A stretch of DNA of 64,000 bases from Comamonas fluminis (GCF_019186805.1 NZ_CP066783.1:735501-799500), one strand, 5' to 3'. Positions 7,236 to 16,886 are shown, numbered from the stretch's first letter. The notes: generated by a model not told the origin, from the letters alone. A program made the numbers and translations.

Positions 7236-9428
7236 ATGTCAGACCTTCCACTTCGCGATCGTGACTCCTCTCGCTCACCGGCAGTGCGCGCGACTCTGGA
7301 GTTGCTGGCCTCGATGCGCTTTGCCATCTCACTGCTGACGGTGATCTGCATCGCATCGGTTATCGGTACGGTGCTCAAGCAGCATGAGCCGCTGGTCAAC
7401 TACGTCAACCAGTTCGGCCCCTTCTGGGCGCAGCTGTTTCTGTCGCTCAAGCTCAATGCCGTTTACAGCGCCTGGTGGTTTTTGCTGATTCTGGCGTTTT
7501 TGGTGGTCAGTACCGGCCTGTGCGTGGCGCGCCATGCACCCAAATATCTGGCTGATATCCGCACTTACAAGGAAAACATTCGCGAGCAAAGCCTCAAGGC
7601 CTTTGGCCACCGGGCTGAGGCGGATGTGCCCGGCACCACCGAAGAAGCGGCCAAGCGCCTTGGGCAGCAACTGGCTTCGGGGGGCTGGAAGGTCAAGCTG
7701 CAGCAGCGTGATACCGCAGCAGGCCCGGGAACAGGCTGGATGCTGGCTGCCAAGTCGGGCGCAGCCAACAAGCTGGGTTACATCGCGGCGCACAGCGCCA
7801 TTATTCTGATTTGCCTGGGTGGCCTGTTTGACGGCGACTTGATTGTGCGCGCCCAGATGCTGCTGGGAGGCAAAACACCTTTTACCGGCGGCGGCATGAT
7901 CTCGGAAGTGGCGCCTGAGCACCGTCTCTCGCCCAAAAATCCCACCTTCCGTGGCAACCTGATGGTGTCCGAAGGAACGCAGTCTGGCACCGCTATCCTG
8001 AATCAATCAGATGGCATCTTGCTGCAAGAGCTGCCATTTTCGGTGGAACTCAAGAAATTCATTGTGGAGTACTACTCCACTGGCATGCCCAAGCTATTTG
8101 CCAGCGATATCGTGATTCACGACCGCGAAACCGGCGAAAAGCTGGAAAAGCGCGTGGAAGTGAACCATCCGGCCAGCTACAAGGGCATAGAGATCTATCA
8201 GTCGAGCTTTGATGACGGCGGCTCCACCGTGAAGCTGCATGCGCTGCCCATGGATGGCGTCTCTCAGCCCTTTGATGTGGAAGGCGTGATTGGCAACTCC
8301 ACCCAGTTTGTGCGCAAGCAGGCGGATGGCCAGGAAGACAAGGTCACGCTGGAATACACGGCGCTGCGCACCATCAACGTGGAAAACTTTGGTGGTCAAG
8401 ACAAAGGTTCAGCTGGCAGTGCAGGCGGCACTGATGTGCGCAAGGTGGACTTGAAGCAGGCCATTGGCGACCGTCTGGGCGCAGGCCACAAGACCACCGA
8501 GAAAAAGGATTTGCGCAATATCGGCCCCAGCGTGGGCTACAAGCTGCGCGATGCTTCAGGTCAGGCGCGTGAGTTCCAGAACTACATGCTGCCTGTGGAT
8601 ACGGGCGAAGGTCAGCCCGTCTTCCTGCTGGGCGTGCGTGAAAACCAGGCCGACCAGATGCGCTATCTGCGCGTGCCGGCAGACCCGGAAGGCACGATGA
8701 ACACCTTCATGAGCCTGCGCCAGGCCATGCAGAACAAGGAACTGGCGGAAAAAGCCGCCCGCGCCTATGTGCAGAAGGCTGTGGATGTTTCCAAGCCCGA
8801 GCTGGCCGAGCCGCTGACCCAGTCGGCCCTGAAGGCGCTGGAGCTGTTTGCTGGCAAGGACAGCAAGATCAAAGGCCCCGATGGCCGCCAGCTTGGCGGT
8901 CTGCAGGCGATTTCGGACTTCATGGACAGCAATGTGCCCGAAGCCGAGCGCGAGCGTGCGGGCGAAGTGCTGGTGCGTATTCTGAACGGCGTGCTGTATG
9001 AGCTGGCCCAGCAGATGCGTGCGCAGGCGGGGCTCAAGCCGTTTGAAGGCGACGAGAAAACACAGGCGTTCATGACGCAGTCGGTCTTCTCGCTCAGCGA
9101 CGCTCAGTTCTACCCTGCACCTGTGGTCTTCATGATGACCGACTTCAAGCAGGTGCAGGCCAGCGTCTTCCAGGTGGCGCGTGCGCCTGGCAAGAATATT
9201 GTTTATCTGGGCTGCCTGTTCCTGATCATCGGCGTGTTTGCCATGCTGTACGTGCGTGATCGCCGTATCTGGATCTGGCTGACGCCCGTAAACGGTGCAA
9301 GCCATGCGAACATGGCTTTGTCCACCAACCGCAAAACCATGGATGGTGACCGCGAATTCACCATGCTGGCTGATAAGCTGATCGGGGCCAAACCCGTGCA
9401 AAAGAAGACTCCCGGAGGTTCTGTATGA
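7236..9428 (+). CDS. resB: System II cytochrome c biogenesis protein ResB/Ccs1
   Basis: ResB works with CcsA/CcsB in the inner membrane to keep apocytochrome thiols reduced and ligate haem on the periplasmic side. The 730-aa protein has three N-terminal membrane spans (about residues 28-47, 77-95 and 180-198), a long periplasmic domain with the conserved GIEIYQSSFDDGGS segment, and a last span near 655-675 (YLGCLFLIIGVFAMLYVRDRRIW). It overlaps the next gene by four bases (ATGA), forming a two-gene resB-ccsB unit immediately downstream of a c-type cytochrome. Confidence 0.93.
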   Translation: MSDLPLRDRDSSRSPAVRATLELLASMRFAISLLTVICIASVIGTVLKQHEPLVNYVNQFGPFWAQLFLSLKLNAVYSAWWFLLILAFLVVSTGLCVARHAPKYLADIRTYKENIREQSLKAFGHRAEADVPGTTEEAAKRLGQQLASGGWKVKLQQRDTAAGPGTGWMLAAKSGAANKLGYIAAHSAIILICLGGLFDGDLIVRAQMLLGGKTPFTGGGMISEVAPEHRLSPKNPTFRGNLMVSEGTQSGTAILNQSDGILLQELPFSVELKKFIVEYYSTGMPKLFASDIVIHDRETGEKLEKRVEVNHPASYKGIEIYQSSFDDGGSTVKLHALPMDGVSQPFDVEGVIGNSTQFVRKQADGQEDKVTLEYTALRTINVENFGGQDKGSAGSAGGTDVRKVDLKQAIGDRLGAGHKTTEKKDLRNIGPSVGYKLRDASGQAREFQNYMLPVDTGEGQPVFLLGVRENQADQMRYLRVPADPEGTMNTFMSLRQAMQNKELAEKAARAYVQKAVDVSKPELAEPLTQSALKALELFAGKDSKIKGPDGRQLGGLQAISDFMDSNVPEAERERAGEVLVRILNGVLYELAQQMRAQAGLKPFEGDEKTQAFMTQSVFSLSDAQFYPAPVVFMMTDFKQVQASVFQVARAPGKNIVYLGCLFLIIGVFAMLYVRDRRIWIWLTPVNGASHANMALSTNRKTMDGDREFTMLADKLIGAKPVQKKTPGGSV

Positions 9429-10759
9429 ACACCGCCACGACGACATTGACACTGAACGAAGGCTATTTCGCCCGCCGCAACTGGTTTGACTGGTTGTTTG
9501 CGGTCGTGGTGGCCGTGGGTCTGGGCTATGCGCTGCAGCGCTATGCCAGCTATATGGACGTGTATGAGAAAGGCATTTTGCTGGCCTCTATTCCCGCCAT
9601 GATCTGGCTGGGCTGGTTCTGGCGGCCGCTGGCCGTGCTGATGCTGGCGGTGGCCGGTTTCTCGCTCATGGCCGTTGGCCTGTATCAGGGGGCGGATGGC
9701 GGCGATCTTGCGCGTTCAGAGCAGGTCTTTGGCCTGAAATACTTCCTCTCCAGTCAGTCCGCGATTCTGTGGATGAGCATGGTGTTCTTCATCAGCACGG
9801 TGTTTTACTGGATTGGCATTTTTGCCAAGGGTGAACGCTCCGTCATGTCGCTGCTGGGCTCGCGTCTGGCGTGGCTGGCTGTGGCCATGGCACTGATCGG
9901 CACCATGGTGCGCTGGTACGAGAGCTATCTGCTGGGCCCGGACATTGGTCACATCCCCGTCAGCAACCTCTACGAAGTGTTCGTGATGTTCTGCTGGATG
10001 ACGGCGCTGTTCTATCTGTACTACGAGAACCATTACGACACCCGCGCTCTGGGTGGCTTTGTGATGCTGGTGGTCAGCGCGGCCGTGGGCTTTTTGCTCT
10101 GGTACACGCTGGTGCGCCAGGCCCATGAAATTCAGCCTCTGGTGCCTGCTCTGAAGAGCTGGTGGATGAAGCTGCACGTGCCCGCCAACTTCATTGGTTA
10201 CGGCACGTTTGCACTGTCGGCCATGGTGGCGTTTGCCTACCTCATCAAGCAGCAGGCCACTGAGACCAAGTGGTACAAGCTCGCGCCGCTGTGGCTGCTG
10301 GGCATTGTGCTGTGCTTTGAGCCCATCGTCTTTCGCAAGGGTGCGACGGCCAATGGCGGCAGCTACTGGATCGTCTATTTCGGCATTTCCGCGTTGATCG
10401 TGGCCGGTATTCTGCTGGCACGCAAGCGCATTGCCGCACGTCTGCCTTCTTTCGAAATTTTGGACGACGTGATGTACAAGGCCATTGCCGTGGGCTTTGC
10501 CTTCTTCACCATTGCCACTGTGCTGGGCGCGCTGTGGGCGGCTGAGGCTTGGGGCGGCTACTGGAGCTGGGACCCCAAGGAAACCTGGGCGCTGATCGTC
10601 TGGCTCAACTACGCGGCCTGGCTGCACATGCGTTTGATGAAGGGCCTGCGCGGCACGGTATCCGCATGGTGGGCGCTGGCGGGTCTGGCCGTCACCACCT
10701 TTGCCTTCCTGGGCGTGAACATGTTCCTCTCGGGTCTGCATAGCTACGGTGAGCTGTAA
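9425..10759 (+). CDS. ccsB: Cytochrome c biogenesis protein CcsB/CcsA (ResC), haem-handling subunit
   Basis: A 444-aa polytopic membrane protein, partner of ResB. It carries the haem-binding tryptophan-rich WWD-type motif WGGYWSWDPKETWALIVW near residue 378, and conserved histidines flanking it (for example in KLHVPANFIGYG and NYAAWLHMRL) as likely haem ligands. System II proteins export haem and attach it to CXXCH apocytochromes. The start overlaps the resB stop. The 3' side is followed by a long inverted repeat that may end the transcript. Confidence 0.93.
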   Translation: MNTATTTLTLNEGYFARRNWFDWLFAVVVAVGLGYALQRYASYMDVYEKGILLASIPAMIWLGWFWRPLAVLMLAVAGFSLMAVGLYQGADGGDLARSEQVFGLKYFLSSQSAILWMSMVFFISTVFYWIGIFAKGERSVMSLLGSRLAWLAVAMALIGTMVRWYESYLLGPDIGHIPVSNLYEVFVMFCWMTALFYLYYENHYDTRALGGFVMLVVSAAVGFLLWYTLVRQAHEIQPLVPALKSWWMKLHVPANFIGYGTFALSAMVAFAYLIKQQATETKWYKLAPLWLLGIVLCFEPIVFRKGATANGGSYWIVYFGISALIVAGILLARKRIAARLPSFEILDDVMYKAIAVGFAFFTIATVLGALWAAEAWGGYWSWDPKETWALIVWLNYAAWLHMRLMKGLRGTVSAWWALAGLAVTTFAFLGVNMFLSGLHSYGEL

Positions 10760-10781
10760 GCCTTAATTCAAGCACTCTGAT

Positions 10782-10869
10782 AAAAGGAGCTGCTTGCGCT
10801 GGTTGAATAAGGGTTTCAGGGTTGTATGGCCTTGAGATGCTTTGATATCAGGCGCAAGCAGCTCCTTTT
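10782..10869. repeat. Dispersed palindromic element, copy 2, with perfect 18-bp arms
   Basis: AAAAGGAGCTGCTTGCGC (10782-10799) and its exact reverse complement (10852-10869) flank a 52-base loop. The right arm runs into TTTTTT, so the element probably also terminates ccsB transcription. The AGCTGCTTGCGC core matches the element at 40687-40772. Confidence 0.7.
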
Positions 10870-10956
10870 TTATTTGCCTGCGCCCCGGAACTTTGCTGAC
10901 GCAGGCGGTTCTGAAATCGCAATACGCTTGATCGTCCGCAATCAGAAAGCACGCAC

Positions 10957-11949
10957 ATGCTGATACGCAATAGCCACCAAGGTTTTGACCACCCGCTGAG
11001 CAGCGAAATCACGCCGCAGGCCCAGTATTTGCAACGCCGCGCCTTCATGCAGACGCTGGCCATGGGGGCTGCGGGCGCCACCTTGGCTGGCTGGGCTGGG
11101 CGCGATGCGCTGGCGGCGGCAGACCGCGTGCATCTGCCCGCCCTGAAGGGTGTGGCCAGCAAGGTAGCGGGCGCCATGACCATGGATGCGATGACCAGCT
11201 ACCAGGATGTGACGGGCTACAACAACTACTACGAGTTCGGGCTGGACAAGGACGAGCCCGCCCGCAACGCCCATACGCTCAAGACCCGGCCGTGGACAGT
11301 GCGCATCGAAGGTCTGGTGCAAAAGCCGCAGACGCTGGATATCGACAGCCTGCTCAAGCTCGCACCGATGGAAGAGCGTATCTATCGCCTGCGCTGTGTG
11401 GAAGGCTGGTCCATGGTCATTCCGTGGGTGGGCTATTCGCTGTCTGAGCTGCTCAAGAAAGTGCAGCCGCTGGGCAATGCCAAGTATGTGGAATTTGTCA
11501 CACTGGCCGACAAGGCGCAGATGCCTGGTCTGAAAAGCGGCGTGCTGGACTGGCCCTACACGGAAGGCCTGCGGCTGGATGAAGCCATGCACCCGCTGAC
11601 GCTGCTGGCCTTTGGCATGTACGGCGAGGTGCTGCCCAACCAGAACGGTGCACCGCTGCGCCTGGTGGTGCCGTGGAAGTACGGCTTTAAAAGCGCCAAA
11701 TCGCTGGTGGCCATTCGCCTGACGGACAAGGAGCCGGGCACGGCCTGGAACAAGGCTGCGCGCAATGAATACGGCTTCTATTCCAATGTGAACCCCGAGG
11801 TCGATCACCCGCGCTGGAGCCAGGCGACGGAGCGGCGCATTGGCGAAGGTGGCCTGTTTGCCAAAAAGCGCAAGACGCTGCTGTTCAACGGCTATGCCGA
11901 GCAGGTGGCGCAGCTGTACGCGGGCATGGATTTGAAGAAGTTTTATTGA
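10957..11949 (+). CDS. msrP: Protein-methionine-sulfoxide reductase catalytic subunit MsrP (YedY)
   Basis: MsrP is a periplasmic molybdopterin enzyme that repairs oxidised methionines in envelope proteins. The 330-aa protein has a Tat-type signal ([23 protein letters not shown]) about 25 residues in, and the sulfite-oxidase fold. The Mo-ligating Cys is in [16 protein letters not shown] near residue 146, and [19 protein letters not shown] is a further family signature. The next gene, msrQ, overlaps the stop codon, so the pair is co-translated as expected. Confidence 0.95.
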   Translation: MLIRNSHQGFDHPLSSEITPQAQYLQRRAFMQTLAMGAAGATLAGWAGRDALAAADRVHLPALKGVASKVAGAMTMDAMTSYQDVTGYNNYYEFGLDKDEPARNAHTLKTRPWTVRIEGLVQKPQTLDIDSLLKLAPMEERIYRLRCVEGWSMVIPWVGYSLSELLKKVQPLGNAKYVEFVTLADKAQMPGLKSGVLDWPYTEGLRLDEAMHPLTLLAFGMYGEVLPNQNGAPLRLVVPWKYGFKSAKSLVAIRLTDKEPGTAWNKAARNEYGFYSNVNPEVDHPRWSQATERRIGEGGLFAKKRKTLLFNGYAEQVAQLYAGMDLKKFY

Positions 11950-12557
11950 TGCAGGCCAGTTTGCAGAAATTGCTGCTGCAGCCCTGGGTCAAGCCGCTGG
12001 TCTTTTTGCTGTGCCTGCTGCCCTGTGCGTGGCTGTTCTACGCGGCTTTGACGGATGGGCTGGGTGCCAACCCGGCAGAGGCTTTGCTGCGCAGCACGGG
12101 CGACTGGACGCTGCGTTTTCTCTGTATCGTGCTGGCGGTCACACCGCTGCGCCAGCTGAGCGGCTGGACTGCGCTGGCGCGCTATCGGCGCATGCTGGGT
12201 CTGTACGTGTTCTTCTACGCCTGTCTGCACCTGCTTTGCTATGCCTGGTTTGACATGGGGCTGGAGTGGGGCGACATCGTGGCCGATATTCCCAAGCGGC
12301 CATTCATTCTGGTGGGCTTTGCGGCCTGGGCGGTTTTGCTGGTGCTGGCCGTCACTTCGCCCAAGGTCGTGGTCAAGGCGCTGGGCGGCAAACGCTGGCA
12401 GTGGCTGCACCGCACGGTCTATGCGGTGGTTCCGCTGGCGCTGCTGCACTTTTTCTGGATGCGCGCAGGCAAGAATAATTTGGCAGAAGTCGCTGTCTAT
12501 GCAGTAATTCTGGCTGTACTGCTTGCCTGGCGTGCGGTGCGCGCTATCAAAAAATAA
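11949..12557 (+). CDS. msrQ: Haem-binding membrane subunit MsrQ (YedZ)
   Basis: MsrQ is the integral-membrane haem b protein that delivers quinol electrons to MsrP. The 202-aa protein has about six hydrophobic spans and the ferric-reductase-like pattern, with likely haem-ligand histidines in FYACLHLLCYAWFD, QWLHRTVYAVV and ALLHFFWMRAG. The ATG at 11949 overlaps the msrP TGA. Its TAA touches the stop of the convergent MBL-fold gene, leaving no spacer and no obvious terminator. Confidence 0.92.
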   Translation: MQASLQKLLLQPWVKPLVFLLCLLPCAWLFYAALTDGLGANPAEALLRSTGDWTLRFLCIVLAVTPLRQLSGWTALARYRRMLGLYVFFYACLHLLCYAWFDMGLEWGDIVADIPKRPFILVGFAAWAVLLVLAVTSPKVVVKALGGKRWQWLHRTVYAVVPLALLHFFWMRAGKNNLAEVAVYAVILAVLLAWRAVRAIKK

Positions 12558-13385
12558 TCAGCTGGCGGTGGCGCCCTGCGGCGCGCGCACCTGGCGCGAA
12601 ACCGGGTCAATCTCGGCGGCAGGCAGCTGATAGGCGCGCTGGTCAAACAGGTCGATACCGCACTGCAGGCCTTCCAGCCAGTTGAACAGGTCGGTAATGG
12701 CGGGCTTGCCCATGATGGGCGCGCCGTGCTGGGGCACGATCATGTCGATGGGCAACTGGCGTGCCATCTGCACCCACAGACGCAAGATCTTGTTGGAGAC
12801 CATGTAGCGGCGGTGAAAGCCTTCCATGCGTGCGATGTGGGGCATGAGGTCGGTGACCGGCTTCTGCGCCTCTGCACCTGTCGTCAGCGAAACACCCAGA
12901 TCGCCGGTGAACAGAATCTTGCTGATCGGATCGTAGAAGTGGAAATTGCCTTCTGCGTGCAAAAAGTGCGCGGGCAGCAGCACCAGCTCGGTCTTGCCCA
13001 GCGGCAGGCGGCCGCCAGAGTCGGGCACGCCAATCACGCGGTTTTCCGTCTTGCCCACCTTGGTGAAGTGGGGGGCAAAGCGCTCCCAGATGCGTGAAAT
13101 CACCAGCTGGGCGCGGGTGCTGGTCATCCAGCGGTCCAGCGAGGCGATGATGTCCGGGTCGGCATGCGAGGCCACCACATAAGCCAGCTTTTGCGGCTGA
13201 AAGTGGCGCGACATGCCCATGAACAGCTCGTTGAAAGCGAGGTTGCCACCGGGGTCGATGATGGCGCCGGTGCCGTTGTCCACAATCAGGAACTGATTGG
13301 CCTGAATGGCTTGACCGTCCTCTTCGATGAGGTCGGTAAACATCAGGCAGGCATGGGTTTTATCGCGATAGAGCTCTATGGGCAT
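12558..13385 (-). CDS. MBL-fold metallo-hydrolase of the flavodiiron/ODP type, no flavodoxin domain
   Basis: A 275-aa stand-alone metallo-beta-lactamase-fold domain, most like the diiron domain of flavodiiron proteins (ODP/FprA). The first metal motif, HxExDH in that family, reads H74-A-D76-P-D78-I79, so the final His is replaced by Ile. Other ligands are visible: His near 143 (PAHFLHAEGNF), Asp162 in FTGDLGVS, and His in VPQHGAPIMG. Such proteins reduce or sense O2 or NO; the function here is unknown. I chose ATG at 13385; a TTG eight codons upstream (13409) is also possible. It lies downstream of lptM on the same strand. Confidence 0.75.
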   Translation of the reverse strand: MPIELYRDKTHACLMFTDLIEEDGQAIQANQFLIVDNGTGAIIDPGGNLAFNELFMGMSRHFQPQKLAYVVASHADPDIIASLDRWMTSTRAQLVISRIWERFAPHFTKVGKTENRVIGVPDSGGRLPLGKTELVLLPAHFLHAEGNFHFYDPISKILFTGDLGVSLTTGAEAQKPVTDLMPHIARMEGFHRRYMVSNKILRLWVQMARQLPIDMIVPQHGAPIMGKPAITDLFNWLEGLQCGIDLFDQRAYQLPAAEIDPVSRQVRAPQGATAS

Positions 13386-13463
13386 GGCAGGCAGTTTGTC
13401 AAAGGACAATGTGCCTGCACTCTAGGGCTGAACCCACGGTGGCATGTTGATATGTATCAAGCC

Positions 13464-13742
13464 TCAGGGCCGGCTCTGAACTGGCTGGGTGATAGCCGGA
13501 AGGTTGGCTTCATCCTCTTCTGGTGCGGGTGGAGGTGGCAGCTTTGCGGCAGACGCAGGCTGCGGCGTGCTGGAGCGCGATGAAATGCCCAGAGATTCAG
13601 GCAAAGTGGCGCGATTCTGGGCCGCTGGCTCTACCGGAAGATAGAGCGGGCCGCGTTGTCCGCAGGCAGATAGTGCGGCCAGGGACGCCGCACAAGCTGC
13701 AAGGGCAATGCTCCTGACTAGAATTTGATTGGCTTTCAACAT
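13464..13742 (-). CDS. lptM: LPS translocon maturation chaperone LptM (YifL-like lipoprotein)
   Basis: A 92-aa lipoprotein with N-terminal signal and lipobox ending in Cys27 (LAALSAC), followed by GQRGPLYLP, the hallmark of LptM/YifL. LptM assists disulfide maturation of the LptD-LptE translocon at the outer membrane. The tail is Pro/Ala/Glu-rich and poorly conserved. Start at 13742 is the only ATG that gives a proper signal peptide. It is divergent from cyaY with only 12 bases between start codons, so the two promoters must overlap the other gene. lptM often precedes lysA; here it precedes an MBL-fold gene. Confidence 0.88.
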   Translation of the reverse strand: MLKANQILVRSIALAACAASLAALSACGQRGPLYLPVEPAAQNRATLPESLGISSRSSTPQPASAAKLPPPPAPEEDEANLPAITQPVQSRP

Positions 13743-13754
13743 GGGCAAATTGTA

Positions 13755-14096
13755 ATGACTGACCTTGAATATCTGGACCGCGCGGACCAACTTCTGCTGG
13801 CTGTGGAGCAATGCTGTGACCGCATCAACGATGAAACCGATGCAGACCTTGATGCGCAGCGCGTGGGGGGCATGGTGACGCTGGTGTTTGCAAACCGCAG
13901 CCAGATTGTGATCAACCAGCAAAAGCCCCTGCATGAAATCTGGCTGGCCTCCAAGGCGGGCGGGTTTCACTATCGCTTTGACGAGGCACAGCAAGTCTGG
14001 CTGGATACCAAGGGTGCGGGCGAGTTTTTTGCCAACCTGAGCCAGCATGCGAGCGAGCAGTCTGGCCTGACGCTGGCGTTCAAGGCTCTGGCCTGA
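13755..14096 (+). CDS. cyaY: Iron-sulfur cluster assembly protein CyaY (frataxin)
   Basis: CyaY binds iron and modulates IscS during Fe-S cluster assembly. The 113-aa protein begins [20 protein letters not shown] with an acidic first helix ([12 protein letters not shown]) and the conserved strand segment [36 protein letters not shown], all typical of frataxins. I chose ATG at 13755 instead of an upstream in-frame start at 13725, because the family begins here. It ends at a bidirectional terminator shared with the PBP1A gene. Confidence 0.95.
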   Translation: MTDLEYLDRADQLLLAVEQCCDRINDETDADLDAQRVGGMVTLVFANRSQIVINQQKPLHEIWLASKAGGFHYRFDEAQQVWLDTKGAGEFFANLSQHASEQSGLTLAFKALA

Positions 14097-14117
14097 AACT
14101 GAGGCTCACTTCTCAAT

Positions 14118-14155
14118 AAAAAAGCCTGTCACCGTGAGGTGGCAGGCTTTTTTTT
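14118..14155. terminator. Bidirectional terminator between cyaY and the PBP1A gene
   Basis: AAAAAAGCCTGTCACC (14118-14133), loop GTGA and GGTGGCAGGCTTTTTT (14138-14153) form a 16-bp stem with one G-T pair and a T-run. Confidence 0.92.
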
Positions 14156-14196
14156 GTGGGCGCAGACCCTGGCGGGCCTGCGGTGCAGAGCGGATA

Positions 14197-16605
14197 TCAG
14201 TTTCTGAACAAGTCCAGAATGCGGCTGCGTTCCTCGGATGCTGGCGCTGGCGTGGCGCCTCCTGCTCCAGCCCCTGCGCCATTGTCGGCAGGCGCTGCGC
14301 TTTCCATGCCCAGGCTGGGCACGCCACCGCCACGGGCATTTTCTTCGTAGTACCAGTCGCCGCCCATGTTCACGACGCCGGGTGGGGCATGAACTTCGGC
14401 CACAGGAACGCCCTTGAGTGCGTGCTGCATGAAGCTGATCCAGATAGGCAGGCTCAGGCCACCGCCGGTTTCGCGGGAGCCCAGATTACGCGGCGTGTCA
14501 TAGCCAATCCAGGAAACCGCTGCCAAAGAGGGCTGGTAGCCCGTGAACCACGCGTCCACAGAGTCATTGGTTGTGCCGGTCTTGCCATAGAGGTCAGGGC
14601 GCTTGAGCGTGGCCTGGGCCTTGGCCGCCGTACCTACGCGCGCTACATCATTGAGCATGGTGCCCGTGAGGAAGGCATTGCGTGCGGGAATGGCCTGAGG
14701 CAGCTGGCTGACGGGAGGCGGCGTGAATTCAGACAGCACGCGACCCTTGTGGTCAGTGACACGGGCGATCAGCCAGGGGTTGACACGGTGGCCGCCATTG
14801 GCAAACACCGAGTAGGCGCTGGCCATCTGCAAGGGCGTGACCGAGCCAGCACCCAGAGCCATGGTCAGATAGGCAGGCTGCTTGGCGGCTTCAAAGCCAA
14901 AGCGGGTTGCCCATTCCTGGCCCGCCTTGGGGCCGATGGCCTGCAGCAGACGAATGGAGATCATGTTCTTGGACTTGTTCAAGCCCGTGCGCATGGTCAT
15001 GGGGCCGGCGTAGGTGCCGTCGTAGTTCTTGGGTTCCCAGGGCTGACCACCGGTTGTTGCTGCGCTGAAGAAGATCGGCGCGTCATTGATGACGGTGGCA
15101 GGCGAGAAGCCGTGCTCCAGCGAAGCCGAATAAATGATTGGCTTGAAGCTGGAGCCAGGCTGACGCCAGGCCTGGGTTACGTGGTTGAACTTGTTTTTCT
15201 CGAAGTCAAAACCACCGACCAGAGCGCGAATGGCGCCGGTTTCAGTCGATGTGGCAACAAAAGCACCTTCCACTTCGGGAAGCTGGGTGATTTCCCAGGA
15301 GCCCTTGGCTGTCTTGATGGCTCGAATCACGGCACCAGGGCGGATCTTGGTGTTGGGCGGAGCCTTGGGGCTCAGTCCCGATTCGGCGGGGCGCAGGCCT
15401 TCGCCGGTGATGTCGAAATGCTCGCCGTCCGCACGCGCCGCCACAATCTTGCGGGGAGAGGCATCCAGCACCACAGCGGCAATCACATCGCCGTTATCGG
15501 GGTGGTTGGCCAGCACGTCATCAATGGCGTCTTCACGCTCCTGCGCATTGCTGGGCAGGTTGATGAACTTTTCAGGGCCGCGGTATTTCTGGCGGCGTTC
15601 ATAGCTCATGATGCCTTCGCGCAAAGCCTTGTAGGCAGCTTCCTGTTCACCCGCGTTCAGCGTGGTGTAGACGTTCAGGCCGCGTGTATAGGCTTCGTTG
15701 CCGTATTGGGCAAAGATCAGCTGGCGCGCCATTTCTGCCACATATTCCGCATGCACGCGGGTGGAGTTGCTGGCGGTGCGCAGCTTCAGCGGCTCTTCAC
15801 GGGCCTGCTTGGCTTGATCGGCTGTGATGAAGCCGTTTTCTTCCATGCGGTCGATGATGTAGAGCTGACGGATGCGCGCCCGCTTGGGGTTGCTGATGGG
15901 GTTGTAGGCCGAAGGTGCCTTGGGCAGGCCGGCCAGCATGGCGGCTTCTGCAACCGTGATGTCCTTGAGCGGGTGGCCGAAGTAGGCTTCGCTGGCAGCA
16001 GCAAAGCCATAGGCGCGGTTGCCCAGGAAGATCTGGTTCATGTAGATCTCAAGGATCTGTTCCTTGGTCAGCAGGTGCTCCAGCTTGAAGGTCAGCAGGA
16101 TTTCATAAATTTTGCGGGTGTACGTCTTCTCGGAGGAGAGGTACACATTACGCGCCACCTGCATGGTGATGGTCGAAGCGCCCTGACTCTTGACCTTGCC
16201 GAGGTTAGCCAGCGCAGCGCGCAGCATGCCCTTGTAGTCAACGCCGCCGTGCTCGAAGAAGCGGGTGTCTTCGATGGCCAGCACCGCGTCCGTCATGACC
16301 TTGGGGATCTCCTTGATCGGGGAGAGGGTGCGGCGCTCTTCGCCAAACTCGCCAAGCAGAGCCCCTTCGCTGGAGTAGATGCGCAGGGGAAGCTTGGGCC
16401 GGTAGTCGGCCAGTTCGCTCACGTCTGGCAGATTGGGGTAGGCCATGGCCAGTGCCACAGCAATTGCCAGCACAAGGGCCAGGGCGCCAGCGATGGCGAT
16501 TCCGAACAACCAGAAGATGGAGCGCAGCAGCCAGTGCATGCGTTTTTTGGGAGCAGGCTGACCAGGAGGTGGAGCCTGATGGGTTGAATATTCTGAGGGC
16601 GGCAT
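14197..16605 (-). CDS. mrcA: Penicillin-binding protein 1A, bifunctional transglycosylase/transpeptidase
   Basis: PBP1A polymerises and cross-links peptidoglycan at the outer face of the inner membrane. The 802-aa protein has a short cytoplasmic tail and one membrane span (about 25-52), then a GT51 domain with the catalytic Glu in AIEDTRFFEHGGVD and the STITMQVARN motif. An OB-like insert comes next, then the transpeptidase domain with SXXK as GSSFKPIIY, SXN as NKSKNM, and KTG as YGKTGTT. The C-terminus is Gly/Ala-rich. It is divergent from pilM, the usual neighbour in many proteobacteria. Confidence 0.96.
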   Translation of the reverse strand: MPPSEYSTHQAPPPGQPAPKKRMHWLLRSIFWLFGIAIAGALALVLAIAVALAMAYPNLPDVSELADYRPKLPLRIYSSEGALLGEFGEERRTLSPIKEIPKVMTDAVLAIEDTRFFEHGGVDYKGMLRAALANLGKVKSQGASTITMQVARNVYLSSEKTYTRKIYEILLTFKLEHLLTKEQILEIYMNQIFLGNRAYGFAAASEAYFGHPLKDITVAEAAMLAGLPKAPSAYNPISNPKRARIRQLYIIDRMEENGFITADQAKQAREEPLKLRTASNSTRVHAEYVAEMARQLIFAQYGNEAYTRGLNVYTTLNAGEQEAAYKALREGIMSYERRQKYRGPEKFINLPSNAQEREDAIDDVLANHPDNGDVIAAVVLDASPRKIVAARADGEHFDITGEGLRPAESGLSPKAPPNTKIRPGAVIRAIKTAKGSWEITQLPEVEGAFVATSTETGAIRALVGGFDFEKNKFNHVTQAWRQPGSSFKPIIYSASLEHGFSPATVINDAPIFFSAATTGGQPWEPKNYDGTYAGPMTMRTGLNKSKNMISIRLLQAIGPKAGQEWATRFGFEAAKQPAYLTMALGAGSVTPLQMASAYSVFANGGHRVNPWLIARVTDHKGRVLSEFTPPPVSQLPQAIPARNAFLTGTMLNDVARVGTAAKAQATLKRPDLYGKTGTTNDSVDAWFTGYQPSLAAVSWIGYDTPRNLGSRETGGGLSLPIWISFMQHALKGVPVAEVHAPPGVVNMGGDWYYEENARGGGVPSLGMESAAPADNGAGAGAGGATPAPASEERSRILDLFRN

Positions 16606-16886
16606 TTCGCTGTTATGACAGAGGGTAGGGCATTATAGAAATGCACCCTTGAGAGCGGGACAGGGCGGCCGAATTGGGCTGATCCTGTGAAATCCTAATG
16701 CACCGGCTTAGCAATGCTTTGATGATGGTCGAAACAGTTGCTGCATTTGATCGTGAGCAAAAATGTCTTTTTTTAGCCACTAATCTTGGTGAGATAGCCT
16801 GTAGCAAAGGGTTCGCTGCTATAGCTTGCTGCTAGCATGACGTTATACGGTGGGCTTTTGTTTCTATTTTTACAAAACAGGGGGGC
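16606..16886. other. Divergent intergenic region between mrcA and pilM
   Basis: 281 bases without a coding frame I can support. It should carry both promoters. Visible features are a T-rich stretch just before pilM, a GGGGGG ribosome-binding run at 16880, and a short TAGCTTGCTGCTAGC palindromic patch near 16824. Confidence 0.4.

Noticed and set aside
14134..16587. Plus-strand open frame of 817 codons opposite the PBP1A gene
   Set aside because: Antisense shadow; the PBP1A motifs on the minus strand are complete.
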